Origin: Strongylocentrotus purpuratus
Lineage: Eukaryota; Echinodermata; Echinoidea; Camarodonta; Strongylocentrotidae
Length of the DNA stretch: 64,000 bases
Reading direction: 5' to 3'
NCBI RefSeq assembly: GCF_000002235.5
Contig: NW_022145544.1
Location: 784,501-848,500, forward strand
The stretch's first letter is position 1. The number at the start of each line of letters is the position of its first letter. A model generated the notes under the pieces. It saw only the letters and a program-made list of their open reading frames with translations, ran no database searches and was not told the origin of the DNA. Shown here piece after piece: positions 47,850-59,760 of this stretch. Both the position numbers and the translations under genes were made by a program.

Positions 47850-49625
47850 GAGACACCAGCACCCCTCCACCAGCTCCTTCTGAGGCTGCAGAAGCTCTTA
47901 TCAACAGACTGGGGTTCCTCTTCAGCCAAGGCCCTCGGACAGGACCACCACCCCCTCCTACCGGTCCCGAGCCTCCAGAGCTTCCCCCTCCCAGACAACC
48001 CCAGCCCCCCAGGAATGTGCTTCCAGACCCCAACCAAGAAAACATTAATCCATCCCTTAGACCTGGTGTGACCGCAGAGGGGGATGCTCACAAGGCAAAG
48101 ATGATGCAGGGCAAGGACATGGCACATGGTGTTACCCAACCGCAGCAAAATAGACATCCAATGCTGGGAGGAATGGTAGTCATACCAGGACATCCTGGAA
48201 GAACTCAAGATGGTGATGGGGAACCTCTTTCAAAGGTCCCTCGTCATCCTAACGATAACCAGATCAGCTATAATCAGCAGCCGCCTCAGCCTGGCTTTAA
48301 CCAGACAGGACGCGGGAGTGGACGTGGGGGAAATCCACCTGCGGGTTTCAATCATAGTAGGAAAGGCAGTGGTAGGGGGAAGAATCCTCAGACTGGTTTT
48401 ACTCAAACCGGTAGGGGGAGTGGGAGGGGATCTGAGCGGAAAGGTTCTGGAGCAGGATTGAATGAAGGAACTGCTGCTGTTAGTGGAAAACATATACAAC
48501 AAATGACTAATGTACCATCTCAGGGAGCACCACAGGTGCCAATGCAACAAGTACCACATACAAGAAACCAAATACAGATACAGCAACTACAACAGCAGCA
48601 GCAAATGCATCAAATGCACATGCAACAACAGCAGTATCAGCTGAAAATGCAGCAAACTCATCAACAAATGTACCTCCAGCAGAAGCAGCAAATGCAGCAG
48701 CTTCAACAGCATCATCAAATGCATCATATGCAGCAGAATGTTTGGCAGCAACAGCAGAGATTCAATCAGCAACAACAACAACAGCAGCAGCAACAACATC
48801 AGCAGCCACAACAGGCTCATGGGAATGGAGTTGTTCAGGGCAAAACTCAAACGGTGACAGACCAAAGATTTGCAACCGTGCAATCGATACCGACCAATGC
48901 TTCGCGGAAGAACAGGGCCGACCCACAGCAGCAGCACTCTGAACCACCACCATTGCCAGGAATGCAAGATAGAGTAGGGAAGCTTCCTTCAGACAATCCT
49001 TCTCAAAGGCCACAAGAACAGAAGTCTGGTACTGGCTATGCCAATGGTACAAACCACAACAGAACTGGCCTGGTTGCAGGCGTGCGTGCCAGTACATTAG
49101 AGTCCCGCAGCAAGCAGAACAACAGAGGCCAAGCACCGAAGACAGGTTCTCAGGGTCGTCCTGCCAGCTATCAGAGCCCAGGTAACGAAGGAGGCCCTAG
49201 CCTGGAGAACAGACTCCAACAGTTACTAGAGGGTGGTGTGAAAGGTAGACCTGGTGAAGCAGTCACCAATGGCAACACTGCACCAAACATGCAGAAACCT
49301 TTTATGGGCGGACCCAATGACTCTAATGGAAGAAGTACAAACAATGTGAACAAGCCTGTGTCAAGTCATATGCGCCAACAGAGCGTGGACATGATCAAGC
49401 CAAAGATGGCCCACCCTAGAAAGATCTTGAACACTAGTCATCAGCGTGGAGCTTCCCTTGATTCCTCTGCCAATGATACTAGTAATATTTCCTTCAATAG
49501 TACTACATCTTCAGTAGGAGATACATCGTTCACGAGCGTGTCCTCTATGGAAGGTTATGACATGTCATCTATGCAGGCCCCACCAACTCCTACAAGTCCA
49601 AGGGATGTGATGGCCAACATAGAAG
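47850..49625 (+). CDS. TANC exon 7: large linker exon with RLGFL motif, RG repeats and poly-Q
   Basis: Encodes residues 233-825 (1776 nt, phase 1-1). Acceptor ATATCAACAG|, donor GAAG|GTAATT. Near the start, SEAAEALINRLGFLFSQG (about residues 243-260) matches the conserved (A)-x-LxxRLGFLL motif of vertebrate TANC1/2. This is the anchor that ties the linker exons to the family. Three tandem 17-residue RG-rich units (48293-48445) follow, then a Gln-rich tract at about 48560-48815 with His/Met interruptions and a final run of ten or more Gln, a basic/Gln/Asn region, and a Ser/Thr-rich tail (NISFNSTTSSVGDTSFTSVS). It is much longer than the equivalent region in vertebrates. Predicted disordered; phosphorylation and phase-separation roles are only inference. 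A 121-residue antisense frame is a shadow. Confidence 0.92.
48293..48445 (+). repeat. In-frame 51-bp tandem repeat (17 residues x3) in exon 7
   Basis: Units start at 48293, 48344 and 48395 exactly 51 bp apart: GFNQTGRGSGRGGNPPA, GFNHSRKGSGRGKNPQT, GFTQTGRGSGRGSERKG. The Gly-Arg-rich core resembles RG/RGG boxes that bind RNA or are arginine-methylated. Coding frame is kept in all copies. Confidence 0.9.
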
Positions 49626-50127
49626 GTAATTTATGCCATCATTTTTCTTGTGTCTCCACATAAACAAGTTCCATTTAAATCCATTAATACCCCTAATAGA
49701 TCAAGTTTAGGTCGGGGAAAGTACCTACATTGTTGCCAGTATAATTGTTTGATTAAAAAAACTCTATGACAATGAAGTAAAATTTCATATATTGTGAGCA
49801 CCATCCATCAAACATCAATACCATTGACATGAATACCGAAGTAAAACTATCAAGTCAAAATGTACTTGCAAGAAATTTCAAATTCATGGTGATTATTCTT
49901 ACAATATCCCTGTAACGCTAGTAAGTGCAGAAAATTTCATATTTAATTTGTGTCCTTGACTTTTCTTCCTTTTTGACAAGGTTGGAAAGTTGTAGGCTGT
50001 GAGATATACACCAGTTTTCCAAAATCTTGATATCTGCAAACCTGGTATTAGTAAACAATTTATTTTCAAATGATCTTATTTTCAGAGTATATCAAAATAA
50101 GTCTTACATCCTCTCAAACCTTTGTAG

Positions 50128-50475
50128 GCAAACAGTTTAGACTAGGACAGGCACCAAGGACCAATCCCAAGACTCAAACCAATCCCCATCCACGTCAAAA
50201 CCTGACCAAACAAGCACAAGCCAAACTGACCACTCAACAATCCTTACCCAATGGTCAACTCTCAATGGCACCCGGTGATAAGAGGACCAAGACAACCGAC
50301 AGTTCAGGTCAGGGATCAGAGGTCATAGGCGAAGGTGAGAGGTCGCAGGAGAGTTCATCAGGAGAGAAGCAGGATCCCATTGTGGTGTCTGAGAGGGTGA
50401 ATTTCACCAATCAAGAGGTACACCTGAGTGGGCGTGGCACTCTCGTCTCGCAGGCAAGGTTACGCTCTGCATCAA
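50128..50475 (+). CDS. TANC exon 8: basic low-complexity linker
   Basis: Encodes residues 825-941 (348 nt, phase 1-1). Acceptor CCTTTGTAG|, donor ATCAA|GTGAGT (the open frame would otherwise stop two codons later). Asn/Gln/Thr/Lys-rich first half (LTKQAQAKLTTQQSL), then an acidic Ser/Glu segment (GEGERSQESSSGEKQ) and VVSERVNFTNQEVHLSGRGT. No domain recognised. Joining to the next exon creates a Thr codon (A|CA). Confidence 0.8.
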
Positions 50476-51315
50476 GTGAGTAATTCATCTTCACCTCGCT
50501 CTAGTGCAGCACATATGCAAGTGTGATTGGCAGCCATTTTTTTTCTCTCACCTTTCTTCATTTTTGTTTTTAGTTGCAGCACTGTGAGCATGAAGTGCTA
50601 AGTGTTGTGTGTCTTTTGATTTAGACGTTTGAGCATAGTTTTTTGCTTCAGCAAACATTTTTCATTGCAAGCATTTCAGTCATGTGCCTATTCACTACAT
50701 TGTGCACTAAACAGTTTTTACAGTGATGTCTTCAAGTAAAGTCTTCAGTTTTTTTTTGTTCTCGTTCTTAAAAAATACAGTTTTAAAAGACTCAATTGCA
50801 CATACATATACCTGGAGAAATACTGTAGAGAAATTAACCTGTTATTAAAGGATAAATCCAGCTGGAATCTTCAGATAATATGTGTTATACCTGAATCAAA
50901 TTGCTCCAACTAAATGGTTTCAGCATATATCTCTTTCCAAAACAAAAAAAAATCTTGGTGGAAAAATTTGTTTCATGTTGCATGTTGCACTATTCTATAT
51001 TGTTCAGAACAAAAATAAACTCTTGCTGATTTTTTTTTTAACAGTGAATTTAGGTGAAAGATTTTTAAAGCGGAATATGGGATATGTCACTTTATTTCTT
51101 AACTTTGCCAGTTTTAATGTACAGCATGATAACATTAAGACATTTCTGATGTGCATGAGATCGATATTTCATCTTTCATGATCAATATTTTTTCACCATC
51201 AGCATTCCAAATTTGTATGCTTTGATCTTTCATGATCACTGTTCCTACACTTTCTAGCATTCCAATTTTCCACTTAATTTTACTTTGCCCTCCCCATGGT
51301 GTTTGGTTTCCATAG

Positions 51316-51438
51316 CAACCTCTGCTTCCAGCCCAGAGGCCACAGATGACATGTCATTGCTTCAAGGTCGACGCACTTTCACTAGGAGGTCACTAAGAGA
51401 CAAGGAGAATGGCAATAAGCTCAGTCCAGATTTTAAAG
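51316..51438 (+). CDS. TANC exon 9: basic motif exon
   Basis: Encodes residues 941-982 (123 nt, phase 1-1). No in-frame ATG start, so it is easily missed. Acceptor GGTTTCCATAG|, donor AAAG|GTAGCA. The peptide runs TSASSPEATDDMSLLQGRRT then FTRRSLRDKENGNKLSPDFK. Its place corresponds to the region before the NTPase in vertebrate TANC, where a basic 'RTSLR' patch and 'RFAPYKPxD' precede the P-loop domain. The frame is clean only in the phase predicted from exon 8. Confidence 0.75.
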
Positions 51439-52955
51439 GTAGCAATCAAGTATTCTAAAGAAGAAATCCTTGAACAAGGATGTAGGCCATAGTATATGTA
51501 CAGAGAGCTATGATGGGCCCAGGTCAAACCATTAGCAACAATATCCATACACAAAAAAGTAGGTTTATATGGAGTCAAAAATTGGTACTATGGTTTAATC
51601 CTTGACTAAGAAATCTGGTACCCGCTCAGAATTACTGAAAGTATGGCGTCGTCAGGATACCAGAAGGCACCTTCTCTGCACAGCGTAATCTGTATAAAGA
51701 ACACAGTTTCTTCAACATAGTGAAGTGTAAGCGTTCCGCAGAAGGAGCAAGCCTTTAAAGAAGCACCGTCAGCAACCTGACAATGCCATCACTTTTATTT
51801 ATTATAATGGGTGCTTTTTCAAGTCCAGTTTCAATCCACTTCTGCTAAAACTCACTTTGGCTTCATAAACATATGGTTTGCGGTGCATCTATCACAATTT
51901 GTAAACTTTTATCTTCACTTTTATCTGAGAAACTAATCTCTATCTCTGTTTTGGGTAAGACGACCATATTATTTGAAATGCCACAAAGTACCAGCCTTTT
52001 TTCATTTTCACATCAGCTATTCTTGTCGTATTTGCTCTCACATATTTGTTATTCCTTCATTCTTAGCCGCAAGATTGGTGCTGTTATAGTTGTAATAGAT
52101 ATTTTGCAGTGTTTTTTTTTTGTTGGTATAGGGAATAGAATGCTGTATTCAGATATTCAATATCTACATCAAGCTGTTGTGGTGATAGCGGTGGCGGGGT
52201 ATTACAAAAGGACTTTACTTTTCTAGTGTTTCTTGGTTTTTGTGAACTACAGATTTGAAGAAGGAGCACTTGTCATTAGGCAGCAAGTGTGTATTTCTTT
52301 GATTAAAGACACGGTCTCACTGTTTGAGTTATGAGACATGTAGACATAACCTGGTGTAGGTTCATTGAATAGCATTATTGGTGTGATGGGACCTCAAACA
52401 CCACGTAATGTCACACAAATTCTAGGGAGCCATGTTACAAATTAAGGTAAATTTTATTGGAAAGGTGGGACCAGGCCATGATAGCATGCGACACAAATGC
52501 AAAAAATTAAAAGTACAATTACAGCCTCTATCATTGAATAATTAGATTATTAAATGTTGGGATTTATCCATCAGAAATCATTTAAATATTACCTATACAT
52601 CTGAAAGTGATTCTTTTTAAATAAGAAATCAGCTGTCATTGGGTACATTCCAATGATTTAATCTTCCATTTATAAGACACAATTTCTAATCAGTGTATTA
52701 AGGCAATGGGAGGATTATGTTATTTGATATTTCTTTTTCTGGAGAAGGGGATGGTGTAGATTCAAATCAACAAAGTAAACACATTTCTGTCGTTGAAATG
52801 GTATATTCTTACATAAGATGGAGTATTTATTAAAACATGCACACATTGTAGTTAGTACATGTTACATCGTTTTATTGATTAATTAAATGCATGGATAGAT
52901 AATCAATTGCTTATGAATTAAATACTTATAAGAAAAATATATTCCATCAATTCAG
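51439..52955 (+). other. Intron between exons 9 and 10
   Basis: About 1.5 kb of AT-rich sequence. The 117-residue open frame at 51873-52226 is hydrophobic, has no recognisable domain, and lacks splice signals in the gene's phase. No repeat family was identified here. Confidence 0.55.
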
Positions 52956-53234
52956 CTCGCATGCAGGCATTAAAGCCAACGCACTTGCTCCTGCGCCCTA
53001 TGACCTTCGAGATACCGGGCTTCAGCCAGAAGTCTGCCTTCGTCGGCAGGGAGTGGCTCTTCCCGGAGATGGAGCGTTGCTTGGGCAAGGACCCCACCCT
53101 AGCGGCCAAGCTGAAGGGACTAGGGATACTGGGGGACGTCGGCATGGGAAAGACTTCAATCATCGCCAAGATGGTGTCTCTTAGTACACTCGGTACTCTG
53201 CTTATCAACAGCAATATTCATGTGTCTGTAGCGG
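52956..53234 (+). CDS. TANC exon 10: start of the P-loop NTPase domain
   Basis: Encodes residues 982-1075 (279 nt, phase 1-1). Acceptor CATCAATTCAG|, donor GCGG|GTAAGT. MTFEIPGFSQKSAFVGREWL matches the conserved 'LLFEVPS...SVFVGRDWLF' entry of TANC proteins. The Walker A motif GDVGMGKT lies at 53132-53155 (residues 1041-1048) with the catalytic Lys and Thr intact. TANC proteins are STAND/NACHT-like NTPase scaffolds at synapses and in myoblast fusion; the vertebrate forms bind PSD-95 family proteins and Rap/MINK pathways. Catalytic activity of this domain is not established even in vertebrates. Confidence 0.96.
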
Positions 53235-53607
53235 GTAAGTACTGATGATAATGATGACAGTTAAAACAGATTATTACTTATTTTCAGTTATAAGGAAATA
53301 AAATACTTTACTAGGGACAATGCTGTACAGTGTATAGTAATTTTTGGTCATCAGATTCATAAACTAAGCATAACACAGTTATTTGTGTTGTTCAATCGCA
53401 TTTTCAAGTGGAAAGAACTGTTTCATTTATCTAACTTTTTAAACTTCACTGTAATCTAGAATTGTCTAAATTCATATGGATTGGATTAAGGCATTTTGGT
53501 TCAGACTGGATCACAAAACTGTGTGCCCATTGATGTCAAAATCTATGGATCAAACAATTGTAATTAACTAATTATGGTGTTGATCTTTCTCTCCTTTTTT
53601 CCTTTAG

Positions 53608-53744
53608 GTAATTCTGATGTGTCAAACACTACTTCTCAGAGCAACGTATACAACAGCAGTGGTACTATGACGAGAGCAAGGCAGCAGTCTGAACAGTCCC
53701 TCATGTCTCTAGCTTCACAAGTAGTTGCTTTCCATGTTTGTCAG
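53608..53744 (+). CDS. TANC exon 11: NTPase insert
   Basis: Encodes residues 1075-1120 (137 nt, phase 1 to 0). Acceptor TTCCTTTAG|, donor GTCAG|GTGGGT. Asn/Ser/Thr-rich first part, then RQQSEQSLMSLASQVVAFHV and Cys-Gln, matching 'KYLASKVVAYHYCQ' of vertebrate TANC at the same place after a Ser-rich insert. It has no suitable ATG frame, so it is invisible to simple ORF calling. This is where the phase pattern changes from 1-1 to 0. Confidence 0.93.
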
Positions 53745-53903
53745 GTGGGTTAAATGTATTGATTCTTTTTAGAAATTGATGTATGTCTTGTTAAATAAGT
53801 AATTTCAACCAAGAAAAATGAAAAAGTGGTTATGAGTTGATTCACACTTTGGGCAAGTAAATTGGTTTGGATGACAATTATATCTTGTTCTTTTCCATTG
53901 TAG

Positions 53904-54695
53904 GCCGACAACAGCATCACCTGTCTTGTTCCGGAGTTCATCCACAACATGGCCGCCCAGCTCTCCCAGTGTCTCAGCGTTTATCGTGAGATGCTTCTCA
54001 ATGAACCCCAGCTACAGACCCACCTCACCTTGCGAGAGTGCACCCAGAACTCCAGCGATGCCTTCATCAAGGGGATCCTGGAACCACTCAGTCTCCTCAA
54101 AGCTCAGGGAAAGATACCAATGGACAATTGCCTCATACTCGTCGACGGCCTCAGTGATGCAGAGTTTCACAAATCGGACTATGGGGACACCATCGCCTCG
54201 TTCCTAGCGCGTCACATGACCCGTTTCCCGCAGTGGCTGAAGCTGGTCATCTCTGTCCGAAGCTCGTTTGCAGAACTCACCAAGATGATGCCCATCCAGA
54301 GGATATCTCTGGACAAGGTGTCCAACTCGGAGTTCATCCAGAAGGACGCAGAGCTGTACATCAGCCACAGGTTGCAGTTGAGCAACACGTTGAGGACTAA
54401 TGTATCCCTGAATGGGAAAGTGGAGCAGTCCATGATCTCCAAGTTCAGAAGTCACCTGCAATCGCTGAGCCGAGGCTGCTTCCTGTACCTGAAGTTGACT
54501 TTGGATCTCATAGAGCAAGGCTACCTTGTCATGAAGAGTCCCAGCTACAAGGTGCTGCCCATCAACCTCTCTGAAATCTTCCTGCTACAGTGCAATCTCA
54601 AGTTCCCTACCATACGAGCCTTTGAGAGGGTCACCCCGATCCTCAATGTGGCTCTGGCTTCCCTCTATCCACTCAGTGATGAACTGCTCTTTCAG
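53904..54695 (+). CDS. TANC exon 12: main NTPase core
   Basis: Encodes residues 1121-1384 (792 nt, phase 0-0). Acceptor TTTCCATTGTAG|, donor TTTCAG|GTGAGA. It begins ADNSITCLVPEFIHNMAAQL (TANC: 'ADN.TCLVPEFVHS'), has the conserved EPQLQTHL segment, and the Walker B-like LILVDGLSDAEFH (54132-54170), followed by the 'DYGDT' signature. KLTLDLIEQGYLVMKSPSYK and the segment around PILNVALASLYPL continue the family alignment without gaps. The downstream helical part corresponds to the winged-helix-like region. The overlapping antisense frames are shadows. Strongest single piece of family evidence in the window. Confidence 0.98.
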
Positions 54696-55308
54696 GTGAG
54701 AACACAAACAAAAAGATCTGTTTTTAGGGCTGGACTCACTGGATGTAGAACCCTCAGCATTGATGCATTCCATCGTTATCTTGTATGATGTAGTCTCATA
54801 TACATGATCCCATCCAATCAAATAGCAGAGAGAGAAAAATGTAGTGAAATGCAACACATCAAACGTGTTCATCCTCTTATCTCCATTCAATTCTTTAGTA
54901 GCCTTAGTTTTCATGCCTTCTAATGTCATGAGAAATTTGTTATATTGTGTAGAGGGTAAAACAGACAAACTTTCCTAACATTTTAGACTCGGTAGATAAA
55001 GACGTGAAGTGTTTATAGTGCCTGTTGATAAGGCTTCTATCCTCTGTGTCCAAGTTCCCTAAACAGAACTTTCAGGCCCCCTAGGTCCTTAATCCTTTAT
55101 TTGTTATTTAGTCTTCTTTTACCAGAGTGGCTTCATCAGTGATTTAAACACTGTTTTACAAGAATGTACTTTGCATGAGCATGCTTTTGGAGAGCAAGTG
55201 AAATGAGTAACCATCTACATTAACATCAACATAATCTTCAGTAGGCTTCAATCCTATACAATGTTGACAATGTATAACAAGATGAGAAACGCCCATTTCC
55301 ATTTTCAG

Positions 55309-55493
55309 GGTGCCAATGCCGGTTTGACCAAAGACTACATGCAGTGGGAGGAATACCATCAGCGCCTCAAGCTGATCTCCGAGTTCCTCTGCCCGAGACG
55401 AGACAACTATCGCATGTTCTACCACCCGTCCTTCAGGGAGTGGCTCATCAGAAGAGACGATGGAGACCACCCGAAGTTCCTCTGCGATCACAG
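55309..55493 (+). CDS. TANC exon 13: segment after the NTPase
   Basis: Encodes residues 1385-1446 (185 nt, phase 0 to 2). Acceptor TTCCATTTTCAG|, donor CACAG|GTTAGG. Carries [20 protein letters not shown], which matches the TANC signature '[20 protein letters not shown]' closely. The last two bases join the next exon to form Arg. Confidence 0.97.
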
Positions 55494-57887
55494 GTTAGGA
55501 GAATAGACATTTCTGTCACTTTAGCTCTTACTTGCTTTACTTGTATTCATGGTTCTTCATAGCTTCTCCTTCCCCTCAAAACCAACTCTGCCAAATGCTT
55601 GTTTTGCTCTGCAGCTCTCAGCAATTCTCTCTCAGCAATTCTCAGTTTACTTGCAAAGGCTGTGAGGTTTAGTTTTAAATGTTTGTGGAGAAAGGTGAAA
55701 ATTTAATATTCCCAAAACTACAACAAAAACCATAACAACATGCTTTAGGCATTTTCCTTTTAGCCTTCGTATGTGACACTTATTTTTAACTGAATAGATC
55801 CTTAAACATGTGCCATGACTTTTCACAATTAAAAAACAAAAATGATTATGCACTTGTTCTTAGAAATATGTTTTCTTCCCTAAAGTGTTCTACTCAAGCA
55901 TAACAGACCCTTCATTAGAATAACAGCATTCTTCTATCTATATTTATCTTCATGTATGTCCCTCCCCAATGCTGTTGCCATTCATGTATCTCTATTTAAA
56001 TATTTATGTTTTTCAGTTCATACTCGTTTAAATCATTCAATCTTTTAATAAAACTTATTATTTTTCACACTGTGTGTTTGTATTAATATATTTTCCTGCT
56101 TCATTGCTTTCTGCTATATTTAATTTATATATATATTATTTATTTGCTTCTTCTTTTCACCAATATATATTCATGTACCCTATGGAATCAACCATATTCT
56201 GTGTAGGGGTGAAACAAGTAACAATCAAGGAGGGAGTCTCCCTACCTATTTATGTGACTACAGGTAATATATTTGCCTGTATTGCTTATGATTTTATGCA
56301 TGTGTTTTTGCATCTCCCTTGCATTACCTGATTGTCTATATCCTTTCCCTGTTTCTTCACATATATGTCTTGTTCTTGTGAGGCTTGTTTAGTGTAACAC
56401 ATACATTGTATCCACCTGGGACTCATTTCACAAAGCCTTTTTTCAATGACAAATGACAAAAATCAGTGACAAATCTGCTGATAGCCAATCAGAAGCAAGG
56501 ACTTCACTAGCTATCATTTGTCAGTTTGATGACAAGTTTTGTGAAATGGGGCCCTGTTCTTCATTTTCGTTTGTTTTACATATTTTATATTTATTTCTCT
56601 TCCTTCTCCTATCTATCTTTTCTTCTATTTCCTGCGATACAGTTGTATAGTATTTTTCTGTACAATACTTACATAAAGATGTAAGTACTCCTGCCACTCA
56701 TCCTCTCCAAGCGCTATAGCTCTCCTTAGAACTATAAGCTAAGAAAGATAACAAACAGTCTTTTTCATGACTATACCAAACAGTCCTTTTCAGGACTACA
56801 AACCCTCAAGAAAGATTACAGAGAGTCCTTTTCAGGACTCCTCAATCCTCCCTCTCTCTCACATGGTGCACCCACAAGCCTACTGTATAAGATGGAATCT
56901 TGTAGGGGGGGACCTCTCCCTATTTTCATGCATTGCATATTTACTGTAGTTTAGTCTTGTTGAATGTAGAAGCCTAGTTTCATCTGTTCTTGTGTATAAT
57001 CAACCATCATTATACCCCTGGAACATTAACTCACCATCCAGGAGTACTATTTCACAAGTGCTTAGTGAAGTTTGTTTGATTTTTCCTTGGGTTAAGCATG
57101 GTATTCCCTTACAGAAAGGTCATTAACATTTTGATATGCCAATGTTTTGTCCTTTTTTAGTACCCCTTGTATATGAAGTTTAATTGACTGTGTGTTGTGA
57201 AGCATAACAAACATCCATTTTTATGATATTATCAAGCATATTATGTCTCATTAAAGTAATAGCTTGAGACGTAAATTTGAAAGATAATTGCCAGATAGTA
57301 GATACACACTCACACCCCGCATCCCCCTCTCCCTGGAAATAACAATGAAATGAAATGAAATGAAATAAAAAGTGAATGACTGTCACAAATTTGTGACATA
57401 AAATGTTAATGGTATGATATAGAATGCAGAAAACTAATGATTTGTTCTCTGAAACAATATTAGTGACTGTGTGAAATGAATGATTAAGTAATTGTAGATA
57501 TAGATATACATGTAGAACAATGAAGACTAAACAAAACTTGTTTTAAAATGCGGTAAAAGGAGAAATACTTGAAAACAGAGTTTTTAGTTGGAAAACAAAG
57601 ATGGAGAAGAGGGGTATGATTAAACCTCTTTATTGTTAAACATGAACATGAAACATGTTATACAATATTTTAAAATGTTGACACTAGTATCGAAATAATA
57701 AAATTGGAGTACCAGAAATTAACTTAAAAGAGCACAATGTTCTGTTTATGAAATTTGTATGAATCTCTGGCCTAGATCACATTTCATGCTTAAAAAAAAA
57801 AAAATAGGTTCATTTCAGATATATTAAAAAAAATTGTTATTCCAATGTCTATGAAACCAAAAAAAGTCCTACTTCACTGTGTTTCAG
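55494..57887 (+). other. Intron between exons 13 and 14
   Basis: 2.4 kb of AT-rich sequence with one MITE-like hairpin element (56420-56554). Short frames here are not supported. A 110-bp segment (57340-57365) has GAAAT repeats. Confidence 0.6.
56420..56554. mobile_element. Short MITE with TTTCACAAA/TTTGTGAAA ends
   Basis: Starts GGGACTCATTTCACAAAGCC and ends GTTTTGTGAAATGGGGCCC: imperfect inverted ends. The interior is also self-complementary (AATGACAAATGA against TCATTTGTCA). Related in its ends to the 61084-61244 element. Confidence 0.65.
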
Positions 57888-58128
57888 GAGTGGGCATGCC
57901 TCCATGGCCTTCTGGTTGAGTCGTCGAGGGCGGCGCCTAGGGCGTGACCAGTCCTTTGAGCTGGGCCATCACATCCTGAAAGCTCACATCTACAAGACTG
58001 TTGGACGTCATCTACCCGTGGGTCACTTCACGGCTCGGGAACTACAAGCAATCTGGATGAAGCTCAATGCTGAAGATCTCTCTGCTAGTCTTGTTATGAG
58101 GAGGAACATCTTCTTTCCTAATATCAAG
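57888..58128 (+). CDS. TANC exon 14: linker to ankyrin repeats
   Basis: Encodes residues 1446-1526 (241 nt, phase 2 to 0). Acceptor GTGTTTCAG|, donor TCAAG|GTATCC. After the shared Arg it reads SGHASMAFWLSRRGRRLGRD, then ELGHHILKAHIYK, aligning with 'NGHALLAFMFSRQEG...MELGHHILKAHIFK' of vertebrate TANC. It ends in the conserved RRNIFFPNIK, the family's 'LRNLYTPNVK' position. Confidence 0.96.
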
Positions 58129-58200
58129 GTATCCATGTCAGAATTATAGATGTCATGTTTAATTTGATATACAAAATATTTCTTCGGTTATTTTTTTCTT

Positions 58201-58377
58201 TAAAGCGGGACTGCACTACTTGTAGCTACTTGCGCCCTCTATAAACCGAACAATGCCTAAGTGGTACCCATTGGTCCCCCATGGTCCCCTTTTTCTGAGC
58301 TGTTTTGATGAGATATGCCAGTGACCACACAGTGAGGTCTAATCCCTCATGGCCAAACTAGTGCAGATAGGTTATAA
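58201..58377 (+). mobile_element. ~180-bp MITE with TAAAGC..CTGCACTA ends, copy 1
   Basis: Starts TAAAGCGGGACTGCACTACT and ends ACTAGTGCAGATAGGTTATA, imperfect inverted repeats. Closely similar to 63731-63924 (shared GTTACCCAT/GGTCCCCCATG-CCCCTTTTTCT and GGCCAAACTAGTGCAGAT). Non-coding. Lies in the intron after exon 14. Confidence 0.8.
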
Positions 58378-58832
58378 GAAACTTAATTTTATCTTTTATA
58401 TTTTATAGAGAAACTTCAGCTGGCTTTAGCTATAGGAGTATAATCACTAATATTCAAAGATTCATTAGCAGAAATACAGTGTGGTGACTAAATTCTTATA
58501 ACTAAATACCTTAAATGATTAATAATTTCTTGTCATGAATTTTTCTGATTGGTTTCTGAATTTTATGATTAGCTCTTAACTTACAGTAGCATAAGCCATG
58601 AGATTGCATTAGGAGCAATGTATTGTCAAGTTTCCTTGTATCATTGCACTTTCTTGTTCGTTTTCTCTCTAGGAGGCATTTAAAATTTAGTCTGCCAAAT
58701 AAACTTTGAGTGGATCCACACAGTACCCATAAGAAGTGCCAAACTGATTCTGTTTTGAAACAGTTCATTGAAATTTAAGATAATTTTCTCAATTAATTAG
58801 ATCATAACAACAAAATGATCTACTCCTTTTAG

Positions 58833-59096
<264 letters not shown>

Positions 59097-59760
59097 TAAT
59101 TGTTTCAGGGTTAGGTGTAATTGTATATTGTGCAGCGGTAATTGCTCTCTTGCTCTTTCTGGTTATTATTTTAGATATAATTTTGTTATGAAGGGTGCTA
59201 TCTTGCGCTTATTATCTCTTATTTTTAATATATACAAAAATTACAAAGGGTTATTACTTTTCTTCTGTAGAACATGAATAGAAAAGAATTGACCATGAAA
59301 AGTGTAATTTTAAGCAATTAATCGATACAACCATTTCTGTTAAAACTCAATAGAGCTAGTTACATGTACAGGAATTTTATTTTTATTGAGCTAATTCTTT
59401 ATCTTGAGTAAATTGAGAAGAATATAACTTCGAAATCCATTTACAAGGATTAGAATAATCTTAAGCATATAATTTTATTTCAATTTTTTTGTGGTTATGA
59501 TTCAAAAGAGCTGTGCATTATTAAAAGTGTCTCACATATCAATTATGATAGCAGTTACTGGATGATCTTTTCCTATTTAAACCTGTGGATACTTAGTCCC
59601 AGATAATCTGGGCAGGAGTCTATGGCAAATACATGTTACCGTATATCATAATAACATCTTAGTCAATGGGTTAAAATATGCTCTAGGTCCTTTCACTCTC
59701 CAATCTTGTAGGACATCATTAGAAGTCATCTCACTAAGTTTTCATTGTCTTTGATCCTAG

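Noticed and set aside
47843..48208. 121-residue frame on the minus strand
   Set aside because: Shadow of exon 7 of TANC. The + strand frame has the conserved RLGFL motif and matching splice phases.
48587..48967. Leu-rich 126-residue minus-strand frame resembling a membrane protein
   Set aside because: It is the antisense of the Gln-rich tract; CAG/CAA repeats read as Leu on the other strand.
51873..52226. 117-residue hydrophobic frame between exons 9 and 10
   Set aside because: Thr/Ser/Leu-rich translation of pyrimidine-rich intron sequence; no acceptor or donor in the gene's phase.
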